A DNA stretch of 5,474 bases from Bacteroidota bacterium (GTDB lineage: Bacteria; Bacteroidota; Bacteroidia; Flavobacteriales_D; Sanyastnellaceae): positions 1 through 5,474 of the forward strand of contig JAQCID010000094.1 of the NCBI GenBank assembly GCA_027618855.1, written 5' to 3'. Of the stretch, positions 1 through 5,474 are shown piece by piece (within the stretch, counting starts at the first letter, position 1; each line of letters opens with the position of its first letter). The notes under the pieces were generated by a model. It was given only the letters and a program-made list of their open reading frames with translations, did no database searches and had not been told where the DNA came from. The position numbers and the translations under genes were made by a program.

Positions 1-930
1 ATAACTATTATCCCAGAAGATGAGAGGCCAAGAATTTGGGAGGATATGTTATCCGCTCCCATTTGGGCTATTATGCTGACTTTTATAATGGGATTTTTTG
101 CCATATTAAGTAGGGGTTTACGATGGTTGTTATTGCTAGAGCCTATGGGTTACAAAGCTTCAGGCTTCAGGGCAGTGTGTGCTGTAGCCTTTGGGTATCT
201 CGCAAACACATTCGTTCCCAGATCGGGAGAACTAGCCCGCTGTGCCGCCCTAAATTCCACCGATGATATTCCAGTAAATAAACTTATAGGCACTGTAATT
301 ACAGAGAGAGTTGTGGATTTTATAATGCTCTTTCTTTTCATGTCGGTTGCTCTATTAACAAATTTAGATGCCGTAATTCGCTTACTGAGTAAAATACCCT
401 TTCCCGATGGCTCTGTTTTGCAAAATTCAATTATTGCATTTGTCCTCATACTACTATTAATTATTGTTGTGTTCATTATTAAACGAATCATTAAGGCTGA
501 AAGTTCTCTTCAAAAGAAAATTGCGCAATTTTTATCCGGCATTGGGCAGGGAATAAAAAGTGTTCTCTTGATGAAACGTCGCATTGCATTCGTTTTGCAT
601 ACGTTTTTCATTTGGATCATGTACTTCTTGATGTCTTATGGGCTTTTCATTTCTATGGATGGTTCGCGTGGAATTGGCATTTTCGAATCAGTATGGGTTA
701 TGGTATCGGGGGGGGTCGGGATGGTTTTTCCTGCACCAGCAGGCATAGGTTCTTATCAGATGGCAGTTGAACTGGGATTTCAATCATTAGGTAAAGCAGA
801 TGGAGTAGGTCTTTCAGTTGGAAATGTAGTTTGGTTGACCCAAACAGGAATGATTATTATTGTTGGCACGCTAGGCTATTTTTTCTTGGCTGCATATCGT
901 GTTTCTTTGAAGAAGTCCAAACCTGAATGA
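1..930 (+). CDS. Lysylphosphatidylglycerol synthase TM-region (YbhN-like) membrane protein, 5' end cut off
   Basis: The reading frame is open from base 1 to the TGA at 928-930 (309 residues visible). The ATG at 46 is therefore probably internal, with the real start upstream of the window. The protein is hydrophobic, with several likely membrane segments (fragment residues about 22-37, 58-72, 107-121, 143-160, 196-220 and 277-300). Two motifs typical of the LPG_synthase_TM/UPF0104 family are visible: FVPRSGELAR (about 72-81) after an early membrane segment, and GGVGMVFPAPAGIGSY (about 237-252). Known members include the flippase part of MprF and YbhN. This protein has no visible MprF-type C-terminal aminoacyltransferase domain, so lysine transfer should not be assumed. 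Its role is probably in lipid or envelope transport, which is inference. It overlaps rfaE2 by ATGA, implying one transcript and coupled translation. A run of eight G lies inside the second motif. Confidence 0.85.
   Translation: MTIIPEDERPRIWEDMLSAPIWAIMLTFIMGFFAILSRGLRWLLLLEPMGYKASGFRAVCAVAFGYLANTFVPRSGELARCAALNSTDDIPVNKLIGTVITERVVDFIMLFLFMSVALLTNLDAVIRLLSKIPFPDGSVLQNSIIAFVLILLLIIVVFIIKRIIKAESSLQKKIAQFLSGIGQGIKSVLLMKRRIAFVLHTFFIWIMYFLMSYGLFISMDGSRGIGIFESVWVMVSGGVGMVFPAPAGIGSYQMAVELGFQSLGKADGVGLSVGNVVWLTQTGMIIIVGTLGYFFLAAYRVSLKKSKPE
708..715 (+). repeat. G8 homopolymer tract inside a coding region
   Basis: Eight consecutive G encode part of Ser-Gly-Gly-Val-Gly in the conserved GGVG...GIGSY motif of the membrane protein. 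The frame is intact as given. Loss of one G would bring a TAG, and gain of one G a TGA, within about 70 bases; either would remove the last membrane segments. Tracts of this length can slip during replication, but sequencing error in homopolymers is also common. There is no direct sign here of phase variation. Confidence 0.8.
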
Positions 931-1412
931 TGTCCCCTTGCACGTTATCTGAATTACTTGAATTAAGATCCACATGGGCTTCTGAAGGGGAGCGTGTTGT
1001 CTTTACAAATGGCGTTTTTGATCTACTTCATGTAGGTCATCTTCATTCTTTGGAATCCGCTAAATCTTATGGAACTCGGCTTGTTGTGGGGATCAACTCT
1101 GACTCCAGCGTGCGTGAGCTTAGCAAAGGTCCAGACCGTCCTATACATAGCGACAGGGATAGAGCCAAACTCCTTTCTTCCCTTACGTGTGTAGATGCAG
1201 TCATAGTTTTCTCCGAAAACACACCGCTAGAATTAATAACGGCGCTCTCACCTGATGTTCTCGTCAAGGGCGGCGACTATGATCCCACATGTGAAGATCG
1301 ATCTCACTCGCGTTATATCGTCGGTTCACATGAAGTTCGACGTGCTGGAGGTTTAGTCCACACGATCTCACTCTTGCCCGGACATAGCACAACAGCAATT
1401 CTAAATAAGTAA
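927..1412 (+). CDS. rfaE2: D-glycero-beta-D-manno-heptose 1-phosphate adenylyltransferase (RfaE2 type)
   Basis: A 161-residue cytidylyltransferase-fold protein, the usual size of the stand-alone adenylyltransferase that matches the C-terminal half of E. coli HldE. The family transfers AMP from ATP to heptose 1-phosphate, giving ADP-heptose for LPS inner core or S-layer/glycoprotein sugars in the cytoplasm. Visible motifs are the nucleotide-binding FTNGVFDLLHVGH (26-38, with HxGH at 35-38), GINSDSSVRELSKGPDRPI (55-73), the FSENTPLELI stretch (95-104), DVLVKGGDY (110-118) and the C-terminal GHSTTAIL (152-159). The ATG overlaps the stop of the upstream membrane gene (ATGA), so the two are probably translationally coupled. 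The kinase half (RfaE1) and gmhA/gmhB are not in the window. A related sugar-phosphate nucleotidyltransferase activity cannot be excluded, but the motif set fits RfaE2 well. The TAA is only 4 bases from the convergent accC stop. Confidence 0.88.
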   Translation: MMSPCTLSELLELRSTWASEGERVVFTNGVFDLLHVGHLHSLESAKSYGTRLVVGINSDSSVRELSKGPDRPIHSDRDRAKLLSSLTCVDAVIVFSENTPLELITALSPDVLVKGGDYDPTCEDRSHSRYIVGSHEVRRAGGLVHTISLLPGHSTTAILNK

Positions 1413-1416
1413 TCGC

Positions 1417-2751
1417 TTAGATTTCTTCCTCCTCCAGAAACTTGGTGGTGAAGTTTCCAGAGCGAAATTTTTCATTTTTCATCAAACGCTGATGAAATGG
1501 AATCGTAGTCTTGACACCTTCAATGATGTATTCATCAAGCGCACGTCCCATTTTTGTGATCGCTTCCTCACGGGTTTGGGCCACCACGATGAGTTTCGCA
1601 ATCATACTGTCATAGTAAGGAGGGATGCGGTAACCTGCGTACACGTGAGTGTCTATACGTACGCCATGACCTCCAGGTTGATTGTAATGTGTGATCGTTC
1701 CGGGGCAAGGTGCAAAGTTTCGGTCCGGATCCTCTGCGTTAATTCGACACTGAATCGCATGCATGGTAGGGAAATGATTGCGCCCACTTATTTTCTCTCG
1801 AGCTGCAAGCTTAATCTGCTCCTTGACGAGGTCGTAATTGATGACCTCCTCTGTGATTGTGTGTTCGACTTGAATCCGCGTATTCATCTCCATAAAGTAG
1901 AAATCCCTGTTTGCATCAACAAGAAATTCAACGGTTCCCACACCTTCATATTTAACTGCTTCAGCAGCTTTTATTGCAGCTTCGCCCATCTTTTCACGGA
2001 GTTTATTCGTGATAAATGGAGAAGGCGTTTCTTCAACTAGTTTTTGATGGCGACGCTGTATCGAACAATCTCGTTCAGATAAGTGACAGGCCTTGCCACG
2101 GTAGTCCGAAGCAATTTGTATTTCTATGTGACGAGGCTCGACGATGAATTTCTCCATATACATTGCATCGTTGCCAAACGCTGCAGCAGCTTCTCGCCTC
2201 GTGTTTTCCCATGCATAAGCCAACTCTTCGTCATTGTTGCACATCGCCATACCCTTGCCTCCGCCTCCAGCAGTCGCTTTAATCATGATGGGATACCCCA
2301 TGTCATTTGCACATTTCTGCGCCTCCTCATAGGTTTCAAGAATGCCATCAGATCCTGGGATGGTAGGTACACCTGCATTCTTCATAGTAGTCTTTGCAGC
2401 TGCCTTATCTCCCATAGAATCAATCATCTCAGGGCTAGCTCCGATGAATTTGATGTCATTTTCTCTACAAATTCTAGAGAAAGCGGAGTTTTCAGATAGG
2501 AATCCGTATCCTGGATGAATTGCGTCTGCATTGGTGATTTCTGCGGCAGCAATGATGTTGGGGATATTAAGGTAACTCTCGGCACTTTTAGGAGGCCCTA
2601 TACAAACGGCTTCATCAGCAAACCTTACAGGCAGGCTGTCTTTGTCGGCAGTAGAATAGACCGCTACGGTAGCGATGCCCATTTCTCTGCATGTTCGAAT
2701 CACGCGTAATGCGATTTCGCCTCTATTTGCAATGAGGATTTTCTTAAACAT
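1417..2751 (-). CDS. accC: Acetyl-CoA carboxylase, biotin carboxylase subunit
   Basis: A 444-residue biotin carboxylase, close to the E. coli AccC length (449). It uses ATP and bicarbonate to carboxylate the biotin on AccB, the first half-reaction of acetyl-CoA carboxylase. The order is an N-terminal domain starting [19 protein letters not shown], an ATP-grasp domain, and a C-terminal domain with RINAEDP (336-342). Visible active-site elements are K116, K158, the glycine loop AGGGGKGM (161-168), the RRHQK block (233-237), E275, and [10 protein letters not shown] (288-297) with E288, N290, R292 and E296. The usual Pro after EH is Thr here, as in some pyruvate carboxylases. I chose the ATG at 2751: it gives the family N-terminus and lies 22 bases after the accB stop. 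The longer frame from 2835 would add 28 unrelated residues and overlap accB by 62 bases. There is no Shine-Dalgarno sequence. This is the last gene of fabH-accB-accC. Confidence 0.97.
   Translation of the reverse strand: MFKKILIANRGEIALRVIRTCREMGIATVAVYSTADKDSLPVRFADEAVCIGPPKSAESYLNIPNIIAAAEITNADAIHPGYGFLSENSAFSRICRENDIKFIGASPEMIDSMGDKAAAKTTMKNAGVPTIPGSDGILETYEEAQKCANDMGYPIMIKATAGGGGKGMAMCNNDEELAYAWENTRREAAAAFGNDAMYMEKFIVEPRHIEIQIASDYRGKACHLSERDCSIQRRHQKLVEETPSPFITNKLREKMGEAAIKAAEAVKYEGVGTVEFLVDANRDFYFMEMNTRIQVEHTITEEVINYDLVKEQIKLAAREKISGRNHFPTMHAIQCRINAEDPDRNFAPCPGTITHYNQPGGHGVRIDTHVYAGYRIPPYYDSMIAKLIVVAQTREEAITKMGRALDEYIIEGVKTTIPFHQRLMKNEKFRSGNFTTKFLEEEEI
1432..1479 (+). terminator. Weak candidate terminator for the + strand operon, inside the 3' end of accC
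   Basis: GAAACTT (1437-1443) and AAGTTTC (1451-1457) form a perfect 7-bp stem around a 7-base loop. A 3-bp outer stem, CTC/GAG (1432-1434 with 1460-1462), follows beyond a 2x2 mismatch. T-rich stretches lie at 1468-1472 and 1475-1479. It is 20 bases past the rfaE2 stop. The stem is AT-rich and the T runs are not directly adjacent, so it may simply be coding sequence of accC. Confidence 0.3.
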
Positions 2752-2773
2752 GACTTTGAGTTTAAGGGTTAAA

Positions 2774-3283
2774 TCAAGTAGGGTCGACGATGAATAAAGG
2801 CTGGTCGTATTCCACAGGATTGTTATCCTCAACAAGGAATTTTACGATTTTACCAGTTACTTCAGACTCGATTTCGTTGAACAGTTTCATCGCTTCAATC
2901 ACGCAAACCACATCACCTTCTTTAATTCTGTCCCCCACATCTTTGAATGGGTCTTTATCTGGGCTTGATCGGCGATAAAATGTACCGATCATAGGAGACT
3001 TCACTTCAATGAGATGGGAAGTGTCCTCAGAAACGTTTGAAGGTACAGGCTCAACAGGTCCTTTTGTCTCAACTGTACGTATTACAACAGGTGCCGCTAT
3101 TTGATCAGTAAAGTCTAAAGGAACGTTTATGCTCTGAACAGGAATGTCTTCACCTCCTCTTCTACGTCCTTTCGGCATCTCAGACTTGATGATTATTTTA
3201 AAGTCCTTCTGTTCTATTTCAACTTCAGTCACACCGATTTTCGCGATGAACTTGATGAGGTCTTGAATTTCAGTTATTTTCAT
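2774..3283 (-). CDS. accB: Acetyl-CoA carboxylase, biotin carboxyl carrier protein (BCCP)
   Basis: A 169-residue BCCP that carries carboxybiotin from AccC to the carboxyltransferase (AccA/AccD, not in this window). The N-terminal region (1-35, [17 protein letters not shown]...) matches the usual start of BCCPs. A linker runs from about 36 to 90, with a basic RRRGGED patch at 41-46. The biotinyl domain spans about 91-169, including [20 protein letters not shown] (94-113) and the biotinylation site [14 protein letters not shown]133 is the expected biotinylated lysine, encoded at 2885-2887. The ATG lies in a 12-base palindrome 40 bases after the fabH stop, and accC follows after 22 bases, so the three genes are very probably co-transcribed. 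Base sequence in the linker contains an internal AGGAGGTGA (3150-3158). Confidence 0.96.
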   Translation of the reverse strand: MKITEIQDLIKFIAKIGVTEVEIEQKDFKIIIKSEMPKGRRRGGEDIPVQSINVPLDFTDQIAAPVVIRTVETKGPVEPVPSNVSEDTSHLIEVKSPMIGTFYRRSSPDKDPFKDVGDRIKEGDVVCVIEAMKLFNEIESEVTGKIVKFLVEDNNPVEYDQPLFIVDPT

Positions 3284-3292
3284 GATATCATG
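3281..3292 (-). promoter_or_regulatory. Palindrome and three-codon mini-frame at the accB start
   Basis: CATGATATCATG is a perfect 12-base palindrome whose last three bases are the accB ATG. Read on the - strand, the first ATG opens a three-codon frame (ATG ATA TCA, then TGA) whose stop overlaps the accB start as ATGA. A ribosome starting at the wrong ATG would therefore stop at the accB start and could restart. The structure is visible, but any role is inference, and short palindromes are common by chance. Confidence 0.35.
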
Positions 3293-3294
3293 AT

Positions 3295-3322
3295 TTTCAG
3301 GTTGGAAAGATAATACCTGAAA
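3295..3322 (-). promoter_or_regulatory. Intercistronic stem-loop between fabH and accB
   Basis: TTTCAGGT (3295-3302) and ACCTGAAA (3315-3322) form a perfect 8-bp stem with a 12-base loop. It fills most of the 40-base gap and begins one base after the fabH stop. No T run follows on the - strand, so it is not an ordinary intrinsic terminator. It could stabilise an mRNA end or set the fabH:accBC ratio. The loop contains TATCTTTC, one base off the Bacteroidota TAnnTTTG promoter box, so a weak internal promoter is an alternative. Confidence 0.5.
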
Positions 3323-3323
3323 G

Positions 3324-4316
3324 TTAAGATTTAGCGTTGTATGCCCATTTCAAGTAAATAGACCCCCAAGTGAAGCCACCTCCAAATGCAGCCAAAATAA
3401 GATTGTCACCTTTTTTTAATTGCGATTCCCAATCTCTAAGGCACAATGGAATTGTTGCTGCTGTTGTGTTTCCGTAGTTCTGGATGTTGATCATTACTTT
3501 CTCTTTGTCCACTCCCATACGCCTTTGAGTTGCGTCTATAATCCTAAGATTTGCTTGGTGCGGTACGAGCCACGCCACATCATCTCCAGTCAGTCCATTT
3601 CTCTCCATGATTTCGTAACTCACATCAGCCATTCCTGTAACTGCGGCTTTAAACACGGGTTTCCCATCTTGGTATAAAAAGTGCATTTTCTTGTCCACAG
3701 TTTCGTGTGATGCAGGATTCAAAGACCCTCCGGCTTCCTGACGCAGTGAATTTGCCCCTTCTCCATCGCAGTAATGGATGTGGTCGATGATTCCATCATC
3801 ATCTTCACTTGGTTCTAACAAGACAGCTCCGGCACCGTCTCCGAACAGAACACAAGTAGTGCGATCTGTGTAGTCCACGATTGAACTCATTTTGTCAGCG
3901 CCCACAATGACGACTTTCTTGTAAGTCCCATTTTCAATAAATTGCGTACCTGTGGTGAGTGCAAATAGGAATCCTGAACAAGCGGCACTTAAATCGAATC
4001 CCCATGCATTTGTAGCCCCAGCTTTGTGCGCTATAAGATTTGCTGTTGAAGGGAAAAGCATATCAGGCGTAACGGTTGCGGTGATAATGACGTCTATTTC
4101 AGTAGGGTCAATACCTCGTTTTTTACAAAGTTCCTTCACCGCTTCAGCCCCCATAAACGACGATGCTTTTGTAGGATCCTTCAAGATATGACGTTGCGAG
4201 ATCCCCGTACGAGATTTTATCCACTCGTCGTTTGTATCGACCATTTTTGATAGGTCTGCATTTGTAAGTGTATCCTCAGGGACGTATCCCGCTACAGATG
4301 TAATTGCTGCTCGCAT
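3324..4316 (-). CDS. fabH: Beta-ketoacyl-ACP synthase III
   Basis: A 330-residue thiolase-fold KAS III (E. coli FabH is 317). It condenses an acyl-CoA primer with malonyl-ACP to start fatty-acid synthesis; the primer (acetyl or branched) cannot be read from sequence. The catalytic triad is clear when numbered from ATG 4316: Cys113 in DLSAACSGF, His253 in [10 protein letters not shown], and Asn283 in [14 protein letters not shown]. Other family blocks are [14 protein letters not shown] (26-39), [12 protein letters not shown] (158-169) and the C-terminal [12 protein letters not shown]. The frame stays open to a TTG at 4337 (7 more residues, ANNNNF-type). That TTG is the end of a TAACTTTG promoter box, and the ATG start places the GYVPE motif exactly where E. 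coli has SYLPE, so I prefer ATG 4316. The gene is first in an operon with accB (40 bases on) and accC, which supply malonyl-CoA for its substrate. Confidence 0.95.
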   Translation of the reverse strand: MRAAITSVAGYVPEDTLTNADLSKMVDTNDEWIKSRTGISQRHILKDPTKASSFMGAEAVKELCKKRGIDPTEIDVIITATVTPDMLFPSTANLIAHKAGATNAWGFDLSAACSGFLFALTTGTQFIENGTYKKVVIVGADKMSSIVDYTDRTTCVLFGDGAGAVLLEPSEDDDGIIDHIHYCDGEGANSLRQEAGGSLNPASHETVDKKMHFLYQDGKPVFKAAVTGMADVSYEIMERNGLTGDDVAWLVPHQANLRIIDATQRRMGVDKEKVMINIQNYGNTTAATIPLCLRDWESQLKKGDNLILAAFGGGFTWGSIYLKWAYNAKS

Positions 4317-4334
4317 GAAATTATTATTGTTGGC

Positions 4335-4342
4335 CAAAGTTA
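4335..4342 (-). promoter_or_regulatory. Candidate -7 promoter box for fabH-accB-accC
   Basis: TAACTTTG on the - strand matches the Bacteroidota -7 consensus TAnnTTTG exactly and ends 18 bases before the fabH ATG at 4316. It would give a very short leader, rich in A and T (AATAATAATTTC before ATG), typical of this phylum. No good TTG/TTTG -33 element is visible about 20 bases upstream, which weakens the call. Its place just after the rpmF terminator supports it. Confidence 0.55.
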
Positions 4343-4426
4343 TACGGCTAACTCGTAGACTTTGATGAATTCGTCAGGAGTCTTAACGTTGTTTGGTGGA
4401 TAACCATGAGTAAATAAAACGCTAAC

Positions 4427-4455
4427 AAATAGAAAAAGGGGGCAGAAGCCCCCTT
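4427..4455 (-). terminator. Intrinsic terminator after rpmF
   Basis: AAGGGGGC (4436-4443) and GCCCCCTT (4448-4455) form a perfect 8-bp, GC-rich stem with a 4-base loop. On the - strand it is followed by TTTTTCTATTT, with the first Ts overlapping the stem. It lies 41 bases past the rpmF stop and closes the DUF177-rpmF unit. On the + strand the tail is only TTC AATTC, so it is directional. It should largely separate ribosomal-protein transcription from fabH-accB-accC. Confidence 0.85.
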
Positions 4456-4496
4456 CAATTCGTAAGAGAATAAACAATCGTTACCCCCAATAAAGT

Positions 4497-4685
4497 TTAC
4501 GCTTCTTCGCGTTCCATCACAACTTTACCCTTGTAGTAAAGCTTTCCTTCATGCCAGTGGGCACGATGAAACATATGTGGTTGACCAGTTGTAGGGCAGG
4601 TGCTTACGTTAGGTGCTGTTGCCTTGTAGTGCGTACGACGTTTACGTGTACGCGTACTACTCTGCCGGTTTTTTGGATGTGCCAT
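4497..4685 (-). CDS. rpmF: 50S ribosomal protein L32 (bL32)
   Basis: A 62-residue basic protein starting [20 protein letters not shown], the classic bL32 N-terminus, followed by [20 protein letters not shown] (28-47) and a short acidic end. It is part of the large ribosomal subunit. Only one Cys (C30) is present, so the four-Cys zinc ribbon of some bL32 proteins is absent; this is the zinc-free form, which I recall as normal in Bacteroidota. The ATG is 10 bases after the DUF177 stop, the near-universal yceD-rpmF pairing, with no Shine-Dalgarno sequence in the gap (AAACACCGAA). A strong terminator follows. No plsX lies between rpmF and fabH, unlike in E. coli. Confidence 0.97.
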   Translation of the reverse strand: MAHPKNRQSSTRTRKRRTHYKATAPNVSTCPTTGQPHMFHRAHWHEGKLYYKGKVVMEREEA

Positions 4686-4695
4686 TTCGGTGTTT

Positions 4696-5199
4696 TTACA
4701 ATTTCTTCAATGCGTCCCAACGAGGGTCCGTTTGTTTTTTACTTTCTATTTCTGAATCATTCATCGTGTAACCGAGCATATTTGGATCGCAATCGGATTC
4801 ATTTTCATGAACTCGGTGAGTAGGTCGAGAGACATGAGCCATCTCGTAAATGGTTTGGCTTATATCTAATTCAAACTCATTTTTACCTAAGATCCACAAC
4901 GCGTCGGAATACTCAGTTTCATCTCCATAACGAATTGCGATTTGCTCTTCGTGTTGAAGCGGAAAGGAAAGTTCCTCTAGACAACGTCCACAAGGTTCCT
5001 TCCAAGTAAGATTTAGTGAAAGGCGTAAGGTCATCGTAGTGACCGAATACTCTAACACTATATCCAAAATGCCTTGGGCACTCTGGATTTCTGATTCAGG
5101 GAAGCAAGCAAAGAACTCAGGATCCACGTCCATTCGGAATTCGTGATTCCCAGGCTTAAGACCCATAAATGGGATTTTATAGTTTGCCAAAGGATTCAT
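4696..5199 (-). CDS. yceD: DUF177 (YceD-like) protein, probable 23S rRNA accumulation factor
   Basis: A 167-residue DUF177 protein. Relatives (YceD in E. coli, DUF177 proteins in plants) are linked to 23S rRNA accumulation or processing; the activity here is inferred from family and from the adjacent rpmF. Visible features are a start [20 protein letters not shown] like Bacteroidota members, CGRC (C70, C73) where the family has its Cys pair, [16 protein letters not shown] (117-132), and a C-terminal [11 protein letters not shown] (157-167) typical of the phylum. The frame extends to a TTG at 5223, but that codon is the end of a TATCTTTG promoter box, and the extra 8 residues precede the family N-terminus. 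ATG 5199 is therefore chosen. It lies 65 bases after the pdxA stop, with its own promoter and a leader hairpin ending one base before the ATG. Confidence 0.9.
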   Translation of the reverse strand: MNPLANYKIPFMGLKPGNHEFRMDVDPEFFACFPESEIQSAQGILDIVLEYSVTTMTLRLSLNLTWKEPCGRCLEELSFPLQHEEQIAIRYGDETEYSDALWILGKNEFELDISQTIYEMAHVSRPTHRVHENESDCDPNMLGYTMNDSEIESKKQTDPRWDALKKL

Positions 5200-5200
5200 T

Positions 5201-5220
5201 CCGTCCAAATTTCGGGACGG
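5201..5220 (-). promoter_or_regulatory. Leader hairpin directly before the yceD-rpmF start
   Basis: On the - strand CCGTCC (5220-5215) and GGACGG (5206-5201) form a perfect 6-bp, GC-rich stem with an 8-base loop. It ends one base before the ATG at 5199. A transcript from the promoter just upstream would begin near or within the 5' arm, so the exact start decides whether the hairpin forms. If it forms on the mRNA (or on read-through RNA from pdxA) it would sit in the ribosome binding region and could limit translation. This is inference from position. Confidence 0.45.
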
Positions 5221-5251
5221 CAAAGATAGTGTATAGATAGCTGCTTCCCAA
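5221..5251 (-). promoter_or_regulatory. Bacteroidota-type promoter for yceD-rpmF
   Basis: TATCTTTG (5228-5221) matches TAnnTTTG exactly, and a TTG (5251-5249) lies 20 bases upstream, within the usual spacing for the -33 element. It sits between the pdxA stop and the ATG at 5199. Both elements and the location agree, so this is the better of the two promoter calls. Some read-through from pdxA remains possible because no terminator is visible after pdxA. Confidence 0.7.
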
Positions 5252-5264
5252 TAATTTTCTACAA

Positions 5265-5474
5265 TTAACGTCTAGAGTCTCGGTAATCGCGTTTAGGGGG
5301 TGCGATTTCTAGTGGATTTGACGTTAATTCTTTGTGCTCTAGTCTGCTTTTATGAATATCCTGAGCAAGAAATATCGCTGTGCGCATTGAGTCTGGAGAT
5401 GCTGTGCCTTTGCCTGCGATATCAAACCCCGTCCCATGATCTGGGCTTGTTTTAACAAATTGTGACCCTGCCGT
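5265..5474 (-). CDS. pdxA: 4-hydroxythreonine-4-phosphate dehydrogenase, C-terminal 69 residues (cut by window edge)
   Basis: Translating the - strand from the window edge gives an open frame to the TAA at 5267-5265. It contains [18 protein letters not shown] followed by [12 protein letters not shown], the conserved C-terminal part of PdxA, including the His of the DHGT motif. PdxA oxidises 4-phosphohydroxy-L-threonine with NAD on the way to pyridoxal phosphate, in the cytoplasm. The last 25 or so residues (from [13 protein letters not shown]) are a polar tail. The rest of the gene lies beyond the window, so completeness cannot be judged. It is the upstream neighbour of DUF177-rpmF, an order I recall from Flavobacteriia. 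Confidence 0.88.
   Translation of the reverse strand, partial: TAGSQFVKTSPDHGTGFDIAGKGTASPDSMRTAIFLAQDIHKSRLEHKELTSNPLEIAPPKRDYRDSRR

Noticed and set aside
150..491. 113-codon - strand frame inside the membrane protein
   Set aside because: The sense strand is a convincing membrane protein with family motifs; the reverse frame has none.
1492..2709. Long + strand open frames opposite accC (about 182, 138 and 64 codons)
   Set aside because: They lie wholly antisense to a strongly conserved enzyme, show no recognisable domain, and have Cys/Arg/Ser-rich compositions typical of reverse-frame shadows.
2752..2773. Small inverted repeat TTTAA-GGG-TTAAA in the accB-accC gap
   Set aside because: A 5-bp all-AT stem with a 3-base loop is too weak and too likely by chance to call a regulatory element.
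2752..2835. 28-residue N-terminal extension of accC from the ATG at 2835
   Set aside because: It overlaps accB by 62 bases, does not resemble biotin carboxylases, and the [12 protein letters not shown] start at 2751 matches the family exactly.
3420..4191. + strand open frames opposite fabH
   Set aside because: They are antisense to an intact FabH with all catalytic residues and have no family-like motifs.
4338..4496. Possible missing plsX between rpmF and fabH
   Set aside because: The gap is far too short for plsX, and rpmF next to fabH without plsX is, as I recall, normal in Flavobacteriia, so this is not a deletion signal.
4551..4823. 90-codon + strand frame spanning rpmF and the DUF177 gene
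   Set aside because: It is antisense to two well-recognised genes and crosses their junction; no motif supports it.

Overview
The window looks like chromosomal core DNA from a member of the Bacteroidota, most likely a Flavobacteriales or Cryomorphaceae-type lineage. Three things point there. The gene order is pdxA, a DUF177 protein, rpmF, fabH, accB, accC. The proteins resemble Bacteroidota versions of these families (DUF177 start and end, the single-Cys bL32, the BCCP site [13 protein letters not shown]). Clear Shine-Dalgarno sequences are absent before the genes, while the Bacteroidota promoter box TAnnTTTG occurs just before two of them. The taxonomic call rests on remembered family features, not on a database search.

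Layout. From 1 to 1412 on the + strand lie the 3' part of a multi-spanning membrane protein (lysylphosphatidylglycerol synthase TM-region/YbhN-like, its start outside the window) and, overlapping it by ATGA, an RfaE2-type heptose-1-phosphate adenylyltransferase. From 1417 to 5474 everything is on the - strand. In transcription order this is the 3' end of pdxA (cut by the window edge), a promoter, the DUF177 gene (yceD-like), rpmF (bL32), a strong intrinsic terminator, a second promoter, fabH, accB and accC. The two blocks converge with only 4 bases between the stop codons of rfaE2 and accC.

How the genes work together. AccB (biotin carrier) and AccC (biotin carboxylase) form half of acetyl-CoA carboxylase, which makes malonyl-CoA. 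FabH condenses malonyl-ACP with an acyl-CoA primer to start fatty-acid synthesis, so fabH-accB-accC is an initiation module. The carboxyltransferase genes accA and accD are not in the window. DUF177-rpmF is the usual pair of a 23S rRNA-associated factor and ribosomal protein L32. The + strand pair probably serves the cell envelope.

The main corrections to a naive annotation are the starts. The longest frames of both fabH and the DUF177 gene begin at TTG codons that are the last bases of promoter boxes; the in-frame ATG codons at 4316 and 5199 fit the families better. accC also starts at 2751, not at the longer-frame ATG at 2835.

I found no mobile element, CRISPR array, RNA gene, defence module or other undescribed system. 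The interesting signals are small: leader and intergenic hairpins, a G8 tract inside a conserved membrane-protein motif, and an unexplained 45-codon open frame between rpmF and fabH. No gene-free stretch exceeds 300 bases; the longest is 4317-4496.
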